Below are positions 25,847 to 32,215 of a stretch of DNA of 32,215 nt, piece by piece; within the stretch, counting starts at the first letter, position 1, and each line of letters opens with the position of its first letter. The stretch is from Stramenopiles sp. TOSAG23-3 (taxonomy: Eukaryota; Sar): contig LT642205.1 in assembly GCA_900128585.1 (NCBI GenBank), positions 1 to 32,215 on the forward strand, written 5' to 3'. Below the pieces are notes generated by a model, which saw only the letters and a list, made by a program, of their open reading frames with translations, ran no database searches and was not told where the DNA came from. The translations under genes were made by a program, and so were the position numbers.

Positions 25847-26632
25847 TTAGTTACCTCCATCGCACCACTCGCGAACGTTTTGAAACATCTTCAGCCACGG
25901 TCCTACTCCATTGGATTTGGCTTTCATTTCAGGGGGCATGAATGGCCACTGCCACGCATTGATGCATCGTTCCGGGTGTGGCATCATTGCCAAATGTCTT
26001 CCGTCTGGAGAGCACAGAGAAGTAATCCCAGCTTCGGATCCATTCGGGTTGAATGGGTATGACATTGTAGGCATGCCAGCGTCATCAACATATCGAAGAG
26101 GGACCACATTTTCAATTTTTACACTTTTGGCAACGTCACGGGTTGGAAAAAAAACTTTCCCTTCCCCATGCGCTACCCATACCCCGAGAACAGAACCCAC
26201 CATATCTTTGAACCAAATACCAGATGCTTGACTTTCACATATTTTTACGGTACTGAACCGGCTCTCAAACCGACCCGAATCGTTGTGAAGAAACCTGCAA
26301 TTTTCCCCCGCGACAGTGGGGACCCACCCCAGCAATGCCATAAATTGGCATCCATTACAAATGCCAAGCGAAAATGTGTCGGTTCTGTTTCGAAAGTCCG
26401 TGAATTTCTCTAACAACTCTTCGTTAAACTTAACAGTACCCGCCCAACCCTTTGCAGAATCAAGAACGTCCCCATAACTGAAGCCGCCCACGAAGACGAT
26501 TCCACGAAACTGGCTCAGATCAACCTTGTTGCTGAGCAAATCTCGCATATGAACGTCCCATGGCTCAAACCCCGCGGCAAAAAAGGCACTTGACATCTCA
26601 CGATCGCCATTGTGTCGAAATTTTTCCCTCAC
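25847..26632 (-). CDS. purL: Glutaminase (GATase I) end of FGAM synthase, in a different frame
   Basis: 261 codons from a GTG at 26632-26630, open back to 26653. This is the class I glutamine amidotransferase domain that ends large-type PurL and passes ammonia from glutamine to the synthetase. Seen: NGDREMSSAFFAAGF near the start, FRGIVFVGGFSYGD, the nucleophile elbow GICNGCQFMA with the catalytic Cys, HGEGK, and MMPHPERC with the triad His and Glu. All catalytic residues are present. There is no ATG before the conserved NGDREM, so it is most likely the 3' end of the upstream frame's gene rather than a free PurQ-like protein. The first beta strand of the domain, normally just before REEGxNGDREM, cannot be found in any frame. 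Confidence 0.85.
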   Translation of the reverse strand: MREKFRHNGDREMSSAFFAAGFEPWDVHMRDLLSNKVDLSQFRGIVFVGGFSYGDVLDSAKGWAGTVKFNEELLEKFTDFRNRTDTFSLGICNGCQFMALLGWVPTVAGENCRFLHNDSGRFESRFSTVKICESQASGIWFKDMVGSVLGVWVAHGEGKVFFPTRDVAKSVKIENVVPLRYVDDAGMPTMSYPFNPNGSEAGITSLCSPDGRHLAMMPHPERCINAWQWPFMPPEMKAKSNGVGPWLKMFQNVREWCDGGN

Positions 26633-29600
26633 TGGTCCACGAAGGCGTGAATGTCAGACGAAAAGGTGGGCAGAGTCGGGCTTTTAACCCGTCTTTCTCT
26701 TGTGCAACGCATTTCGGGTCAGCCTGGCGTTTGTCCAACTCAAAACTTGTGGATTCCCAAACATCTCTTAGATCCGGTGTGTTGCTTGAAAAGACGGCGG
26801 AGCCTGAGAAAGAAACACTTAGCTCCTGACTCACTGTGGATTTGCCGATGTGGTAGCACGGAATGTTCGCCGCGAGAAATTTGTCCATGGTGTCGTTCAA
26901 ATTTTCGGCCGCGACTTCCAGAACAAACCCTAGCTCTTCGCTGAAGAGGAATCGAAGGATGGATTCCTTTTCTGGGCTTGCAACAAGTTCCGTTGGAAAG
27001 TCGACCCTTAGCCCGCAATTTCCTGCAAATGCCATTTCGAATAGCGTGGTCAGCAGACCGCCATCACTACGATCATGCCCCGCGCTTATGAGGCCAGCAC
27101 CGATCATTTCTTGGACAATGCCGAATGCCCTGGCAAGACTTTCTGGGTCCTCCATGTCAGGACAAGATTCCCCAAGCTGATTCAGCGTTTGAGCTAAAGC
27201 TGACCCCCCGATGCGGTTTTTTCCCTGGCCCAAGTCCACGAAAAGGATTTCTCCAGACACGCCCCCTCCGTTAATGTTGTTCCCGGGCTTCCCCGATGGA
27301 AGCTTAAAGTCCGGGGTCACTGTCAACGTGACGTCTGGGCATGTGCAGTAGCAAGACAAGACAAACGTTCCTGGCGATTTCACCGTTTCTGTGCCAACCT
27401 TTGCGGCCATAGACAAACTATCTTTACCCCCGTCAATCGAAATACCTAGCCTAGACATGCAATCTTCAATAGCCTCGCACGCTTCGTACATATTGGCTGC
27501 TTCTCCGGGAAGTTTGGCGGCCCACATCCAGTTCCCAGACCCTTTGACGTCACTCAAACACGTCACTTTAGCCCACACCAAGTTCAACAGCGCTTCCCCA
27601 ATGCTCATACGCACACCTGCAGCATTGGACAGGAGCCCCTTGATCGGTTGCTCTCCGACAGAGGTTGCGATTCCAGTGTACGTGCCAGTAGCTTTGGACT
27701 TGAAGTGGGATTGTGCCAAGACTGCGACATCGGCAAGAGGGGTGTGCAGCGGCCCAACACACTGCTGCTGTGCAACAAGGCCAGTGACGCTCCTGTCCAC
27801 CTTTGTGGTCAAGAACCTCTTTGATCCGACCGACAAGAGTCGAAGGACCCGGTTGACGGCTTCTTTCACCGCGTTATCGGTGGACTTCGTGGCGCCGAGG
27901 GCAGACATCTCAAGGGGCATCAACGTTTTTGGAGACGTCGAATCGACGAAAGTTTTCTGCGGCAATGAGCCCAAGACTTGGTCCAAGTCAACATCCACTG
28001 GGTTAGTGCCGTTCCAAGAATCATGAAGTACGACCCTTCCATCCCCTGTTACAACCCCAACAACAGAGAACGGGCAATTTTCACGGTTGCCAATCTCTTC
28101 GAACTTTTTCAACGATTCGGGCCTGATTAACATTGCATTGTTTTCCTGGTACTCGCTGCCCCATATTTCAAGAACCGACAGCGACTTGTCCCCAATTAAA
28201 AGATCGCGAATTTGCAGCACGCAACCGGCCGGCTCTGCGATCTCTTTCAAGACATTGCTGTTTCCACCGGCGCCTTGGTCGTGGATGGAAACGATCGGGT
28301 TTTCTTTTCCCAACTCAATACAGGCACGCACAACACGGTTTACTTTGTTGGCCATCTCCGCGTCACCCCTCTGGACGGCGTCGAAGTCAAGCTTCAGATC
28401 CTTCTCATCTTGGACTCGACTACTAGCCGCGCCCCCTCCCATACCAATACGGTAACAGGGCCCACCGATTTTCACAATCAGCATACCTTTGGCCGGTTCC
28501 TCTTTCTTCAAGTGCAAATCATCCAGCTGTCCAATCCCAGCCGTGAACATGATCGGTTTGACCCATTCCCTTCGATCTCCTGCGGGGGAACGAAGGCCAA
28601 ACGAGCGGGTAAACCCGGTCACGACCGGCTCTCCAAACTTATTTCCGTAGTCGGAAGCCCCGTTGCTTGCTTCAATCTCAATATCGAGAGGCCTTGCAAG
28701 GTTTCCAGGGTACTGGAACGAACTGTTCGACTTTTCCCACGGCAACTCGTACCCAGGTATGTTCAAATTTCCTACGCAGTACCCTGCAGTTCCAGCAATG
28801 CAGTGGGCGCCCATTCCAGTCGCCATCACATCCCGCAGCCGGCCCCCAGTCCCAGTGGTTGCACCAGGGAAGGGCGCAACTCCAGTAGGAAAGTTGTGCG
28901 TCTCGGCGGTCAATAAAGGGTGGTACGTGCACGTCTTTTGGTCCATCGGAGACGGCCTCCCCGGCACCGTCGGGGCGACGGTACAAATTTCAAACCCTCG
29001 GATAGCACTGCTGTTGTCGTGGAATGCAATGACGCTGTTGTCTTTGTCCGGGCCCCCACGCTTTTTTTGGCTTGTCTTTAACGTATTTTTGACCATACCA
29101 AACAGTGTTCGCTTCTTCTCCATTCCGTCAATGACCATTTTCCCACCAAAGAACCAGTGCCGCGAATGCTCGCTGTTCCCCTGGGCCATGTCAAAGCACT
29201 CCACGTCGGTCGGGTCACGCTTCATATCATTGCGAAACATGTTCGTGTAAAAGTCCAGGTCCCAATCGTCAAACCCAAGGCCCATCTCGTCACTTATCCT
29301 CTTCAAAGCCGCTTTCCCCTCCTTCATTACGGGAATAGTTCGAACCGGCGCGGGCGTCTCTGGAACCCCGAAGCTGTTGAAACCGTTGGGCAGAACCATT
29401 TCGGTCATGCGGTCATGGATACGCGCCACGAAAGTTTCCTTCTCCTCGTCGGAAAGGGCGGGTTTGGTTTTTTCAATTCCTACTTTGAACCGTTTTGTAC
29501 ACTCTATGCGCTGGACGCTCTGGATTCCACACGCGTTGCATATGGTCACAGCGTTCGTTGAAAAGGCCGACACGAAGCTCAAGCGTGGACCCACTTCGAC

Positions 29601-29873
29601 CACCCAGCCTTGGCCCTGGTCAAAAAAAGTCTCGGGGCCAGTTTTTTCAGGCTCGTACGTTTCTGACAGTAGCCAGAGTAACTTTTCCCGGTCTTCCTCG
29701 TTTAATTTTTTTCCCTCCTTCACCTGCACCAAGAAGCACATCTCCGTATCAACTGACTCAATCGAACTGCTCACATTAGTCTGCATTTCAGATAAGAGGG
29801 CCTGCGCTTTTGCAGCACCAAGTCCTGGGTGACGAAAATAACGCTCGAGTGGTGAGGCGACAATGGATGCCAT
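26598..29873 (-). CDS. purL: FGAM synthase (phosphoribosylformylglycinamidine synthase), synthetase part
   Basis: 1091 aa from the ATG at 29873-29871 (MASIVASPLERYFRHPGLG). Large PurL converts FGAR, glutamine and ATP to FGAM, step four of purine synthesis. The N-terminal domain is followed by the linker and two AIRS-like halves. Visible motifs: DVECFDMAQGNSEHSRHWFF, LLTAETHNFPTGVAPFPGAT, GTGGRLRD, GGPCYRIGMGGGAASS, SIHDQGAGGNSNV, ISIDGGKDSLSMAA and SAGHDRSDGGLLTTLFEMAF, all strongly conserved in the family. No targeting peptide is evident, so a cytosolic place is expected. The frame stops at 26598 in a non-family tail (WTSEGKISTQWRS), while the glutaminase continues in the +1 frame from 26653-26632. 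Together they equal about 1345 aa, the normal size of the fused enzyme. One intronless gene with a break at the domain junction is the simplest reading. Confidence 0.93.
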   Translation of the reverse strand: MASIVASPLERYFRHPGLGAAKAQALLSEMQTNVSSSIESVDTEMCFLVQVKEGKKLNEEDREKLLWLLSETYEPEKTGPETFFDQGQGWVVEVGPRLSFVSAFSTNAVTICNACGIQSVQRIECTKRFKVGIEKTKPALSDEEKETFVARIHDRMTEMVLPNGFNSFGVPETPAPVRTIPVMKEGKAALKRISDEMGLGFDDWDLDFYTNMFRNDMKRDPTDVECFDMAQGNSEHSRHWFFGGKMVIDGMEKKRTLFGMVKNTLKTSQKKRGGPDKDNSVIAFHDNSSAIRGFEICTVAPTVPGRPSPMDQKTCTYHPLLTAETHNFPTGVAPFPGATTGTGGRLRDVMATGMGAHCIAGTAGYCVGNLNIPGYELPWEKSNSSFQYPGNLARPLDIEIEASNGASDYGNKFGEPVVTGFTRSFGLRSPAGDRREWVKPIMFTAGIGQLDDLHLKKEEPAKGMLIVKIGGPCYRIGMGGGAASSRVQDEKDLKLDFDAVQRGDAEMANKVNRVVRACIELGKENPIVSIHDQGAGGNSNVLKEIAEPAGCVLQIRDLLIGDKSLSVLEIWGSEYQENNAMLIRPESLKKFEEIGNRENCPFSVVGVVTGDGRVVLHDSWNGTNPVDVDLDQVLGSLPQKTFVDSTSPKTLMPLEMSALGATKSTDNAVKEAVNRVLRLLSVGSKRFLTTKVDRSVTGLVAQQQCVGPLHTPLADVAVLAQSHFKSKATGTYTGIATSVGEQPIKGLLSNAAGVRMSIGEALLNLVWAKVTCLSDVKGSGNWMWAAKLPGEAANMYEACEAIEDCMSRLGISIDGGKDSLSMAAKVGTETVKSPGTFVLSCYCTCPDVTLTVTPDFKLPSGKPGNNINGGGVSGEILFVDLGQGKNRIGGSALAQTLNQLGESCPDMEDPESLARAFGIVQEMIGAGLISAGHDRSDGGLLTTLFEMAFAGNCGLRVDFPTELVASPEKESILRFLFSEELGFVLEVAAENLNDTMDKFLAANIPCYHIGKSTVSQELSVSFSGSAVFSSNTPDLRDVWESTSFELDKRQADPKCVAQEKDGLKARLCPPFRLTFTPSWTSEGKISTQWRS

Positions 29874-30978
29874 GTTTGAATGTGTAACGGCGTATATTGC
29901 GGGCAGAAAACTTAAGGGTCGTTTTAAAGTTGGAAATGAAGGTAGGTTAAAAATCGACTGGTCTCTGATTTAGTGAGCAGAGAGATAGGAGAAAAGCAAA
30001 AGTTTTCACAAAAAGATTTCAGGACTGGACGACAGACAGGACTGCCAATTGTAATTCTGTTTTGAGATGTGATTGTTGAAAATCATCAAAAATAATTATT
30101 ATAAAAAATAAAAAAAGCACTTCAACTATAATAAGGTTATTATATATTTTACTGTATTATATTTATTTAGTTATAATATATTATCTAGTATATAGCCTAG
30201 TTTAAAATGTAATAATATCAAAATGTATTAATATGTAATTCCTTAAGTTTTGAAGCAAATCTTTAATTTAGAAGAAAGGAAGAAGAAAGAAAAAATTAAA
30301 AAAGAAATAGTAACCAACCAATTTTAATAATTAGAAATACCGGTGGTGGTTTTATTACGTAAATATTTAATACCTGTTATTTACATGTTATACCGTACCA
30401 TAATCAGCTGAAGAATGAAGAAGAAGGGGGAAGAAAAGATTATTATAATTTATTTAAAATGGGTATATAATTTTAAAATATTGAAGTTCGTGCTTGTGTT
30501 CTTGTTGTTTACAGAGAGAAGAAGAAAGAATACGAAGGAGGATGACGCACTTATTCCAATTATTATATAATATTCCAAAATCATAGACGACTATCCTCGT
30601 ACTACGTACCTCATAGTAATTCCTCGTAATATTATTTAATACCGGTGGTGTGGTGGTTCAGAGGGTAGAAAAAAAGGGGTTTTTTTCCTTCCTCCGTTCC
30701 TTAGTACTATTTACCTGTATTATACCGGTTCCTTACTGTGTTAATAATTATTATCAAGTCAAATTGAATGTAAGAATCAGCACAAGCTATCATCCACTTC
30801 TATCTCAGTTGAATGGAGTTTATTAGGGTTAAGAAGGACACAATACAGTAATTTTTTCTATGTCCAGGAATGCAAGATAAATGTACGTCCCTTGCTGTAT
30901 ATAGTTCTGGACGTTTGTTTCTGTGACCTTTGCGACCGTGTAGACCGTCTCAATGAACGCAGTGGCTTCCAACCAAAC
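29874..30978. other. AT-rich divergent spacer
   Basis: About 1.1 kb between the PurL 5' end and the next plus-strand gene. It has many TA-rich tracts, three accggt(g/t) occurrences (30340, 30642, 30726) and purine runs (gaagaaggaagaag type). No gene, RNA gene or clear element is seen. The frame of the downstream gene is open back to a TTG at 30892 but without ATG. Confidence 0.55.
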
Positions 30979-32142
30979 ATGGCGAGTGCAACTGTTGGGA
31001 AACCGCACTCGTATAAGAAGTTGCGGAAGCGCCGGGAAAAAAATGTGACAAAAGACCGCATAAGGCTTGAGAAGTATGCAAGTGCGGCAATGACGCTGAA
31101 CGATGGTGTGGCAAGAACCCGTTGTGCCGCTCCTATGGACCGCCTTGCCGCCTACGCCGCGGTGTCCGGTTTCCAATTTCTGAAAAGCAAACTCCTTCGA
31201 GAATATCCCCAATATTGTGCCAATAATTCAAAGCTTGGAGTGGAAAACGATAAAAAATTGGTAAAATTCTTTTCGCAGATATCTCTGTTCGACGTGAAAG
31301 AGGCAGAGGTTTCGATGGCAGCAGACGCTTACGTGTTTGATAAGTTTGAGTCCCGGGCCGAAAGCATGTTTTTGTTTTTGTGTTACGCGCTTGTTGACAC
31401 AGACCGGCGCGAAGCGATCAAGGTTGCAGCCCCCAAGTTTGTCAACTTTACGTCAAAAGCAATGGCTCTGAAAACGCAGAGTTACGAAGAAAATTTTTAC
31501 GACAAAAAATCCATCAAAGTTGCTTCGGTCGGTGGTGCCTGCGGGAACGATTTGTTTGGCGCAATTCTGTTTCTCTCTTCCTTCGCTCCAAATCTACGTG
31601 CGATCCAGGCCTGCTCGTTTGATTTTAGCATGGCATGGCAAAAGCCTTGCCACCTGATCAATGGCATTGTTCAATCACCTGAGGGGGCAAGATCGTTACG
31701 TAGTATTTCCAAAGATCTCACGCGCCTCTTTATTCCAGAACAAGAAGTTAAAGCTTCAATAGAAGCGTGCGAAAAGCGAATCAGTTTGGACTTCGCGCAA
31801 TGCAATTTAAAAATGAAAGTGTGCGGGGAAGTCAATGAACGTTTACTTAATTGTGCAGAGACCTTTGGTATGTTCCTCTTTTCGTATGTTGTGTATGAGA
31901 GCAATGCGTGCAAGTATGAGCTGCTACCAGAACTGCTGAGGCGTAGCAAACCGTCCAGTATCTTCATTTTCTTGGATTTGCACCGACAGACTATAGATGA
32001 GATTTCCCAACTTATTTCGGGGTTAAGTCCCTGCAAGAAGGCTAATGAAGCAGTGTTCGGATCAAATGGTTTCGAGATTATCCGGTGTCTCTCCTCAAGT
32101 GTCTACCCTTTTAAAGGCTTAATAGCGTATAAAACAGGGTAA
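30979..32142 (+). CDS. Unknown protein with a SAM-binding-like glycine motif
   Basis: 387 aa from the ATG at 30979 (MASATVGKPHSYKKLRKRRE); the frame continues upstream without an ATG. The N-terminus is basic (KKLRKRREKN, about 13-22). The rest is mixed alpha/beta. IKVASVGGACGNDLFGAILF at about 178-197 resembles the first strand and Gly-loop of Rossmann methyltransferases (hydrophobic strand, GGxxGxD), and IFIFLDLHRQTID near 330-345 could be a later strand. Cysteine is frequent but not in a zinc pattern. There is no signal peptide or membrane span. I do not recognise the family; a SAM-dependent enzyme is the best guess, at low confidence. The reading frame is long, has codon use like its neighbours and ends just before AT-rich DNA, which supports it being a gene. 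Confidence 0.75.
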   Translation: MASATVGKPHSYKKLRKRREKNVTKDRIRLEKYASAAMTLNDGVARTRCAAPMDRLAAYAAVSGFQFLKSKLLREYPQYCANNSKLGVENDKKLVKFFSQISLFDVKEAEVSMAADAYVFDKFESRAESMFLFLCYALVDTDRREAIKVAAPKFVNFTSKAMALKTQSYEENFYDKKSIKVASVGGACGNDLFGAILFLSSFAPNLRAIQACSFDFSMAWQKPCHLINGIVQSPEGARSLRSISKDLTRLFIPEQEVKASIEACEKRISLDFAQCNLKMKVCGEVNERLLNCAETFGMFLFSYVVYESNACKYELLPELLRRSKPSSIFIFLDLHRQTIDEISQLISGLSPCKKANEAVFGSNGFEIIRCLSSSVYPFKGLIAYKTG

Positions 32143-32215
32143 GGTGCAAAATGATTCGAGTTTTTTTTGACGACCGATTATATTTTATATTATTATAATT
32201 TAATTATTACTTAAA

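Noticed and set aside
26598-26632. Programmed ribosomal frameshift in PurL
   Set aside because: The ggaaaaattt stretch is not a standard slippery heptamer in the correct phase, and the missing conserved strand would not be restored by a shift.
1-32215. tRNA, rRNA, CRISPR array, origin or prokaryotic operon
   Set aside because: Scanning the spacers by eye showed no cloverleaf-like sequence, no regularly spaced repeats and no ribosome-binding-site gene strings.

Overview
This window is nuclear DNA from a microbial eukaryote with intron-poor, protein-dense chromosomes. Eukaryote-only genes are present: a heterotrimeric G-protein alpha subunit, the 26S proteasome ATPase Rpt1, a Vti1-type Qb-SNARE, and a large membrane RING-H2 protein. 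The best preserved genes read through as single exons. Genes have balanced base composition and a broad codon mix, while the spacers are very AT-rich and full of homopolymers and microsatellites. The plant-like large fused FGAM synthase, the fused fucokinase/GDP-fucose pyrophosphorylase and the 'DCxGxCxGxAxxDxCGxCxGG' cysteine repeats would suit an alga or stramenopile-like protist. The lineage cannot be fixed from the sequence alone.

Layout. 1-790 (-): 5' part of a secreted, strongly basic, repetitive protein gene that runs off the left edge. 1857-2630 (+): AlkA-like HhH DNA glycosylase. 3860-4921 (+): G-alpha. 5487-6776 (-): Rpt1, convergent with G-alpha. 8631-10109 (+): long coiled-coil protein. 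10569-12989 (+): fucokinase/GDP-fucose pyrophosphorylase. 13303-13983 (+): Vti1-like SNARE. 14223-17008 (-): a GYF_2-like plus duplicated propeller-like protein, split in two frames at a 13-G run. 18024-21347 (+): signal peptide, TIG-like, plexin-domain-containing-like, Cys-rich repeats, one membrane span and RING-H2. 22035-23531 (+): basic protein with a RanBP2-like zinc finger. 24084-25343 (-): membrane or lumenal methyltransferase-like domain plus TPRs. 25847-29873 (-): FGAM synthase (PurL), broken in frame exactly between synthetase and glutaminase. 30979-32142 (+): unknown protein with a weak SAM-binding-like motif.

There is no operon or gene cluster; each gene seems to have its own promoter. 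Functions are mainly housekeeping (proteasome, purine synthesis, vesicle fusion, base excision repair, sugar-nucleotide salvage) plus signalling (G-alpha) and surface or secretory proteins. FKP, the SNARE, the RING receptor, the lumenal methyltransferase and the secreted basic protein all concern the secretory pathway or cell surface, which may be coincidence.

The most interesting items are: (1) the receptor-like E3 ligase with an unusual ectodomain; (2) a family of short dispersed repeats with the core AAATAACAGCCAATTTTCTT, clustered at 21.5-25.9 kb with one copy at 5.25 kb, often as facing inverted pairs just after stop codons; (3) the PurL break, where the conserved strand opening the glutaminase domain is missing; (4) the gene split at the G13 run; (5) the secreted basic repeat protein at the left edge.
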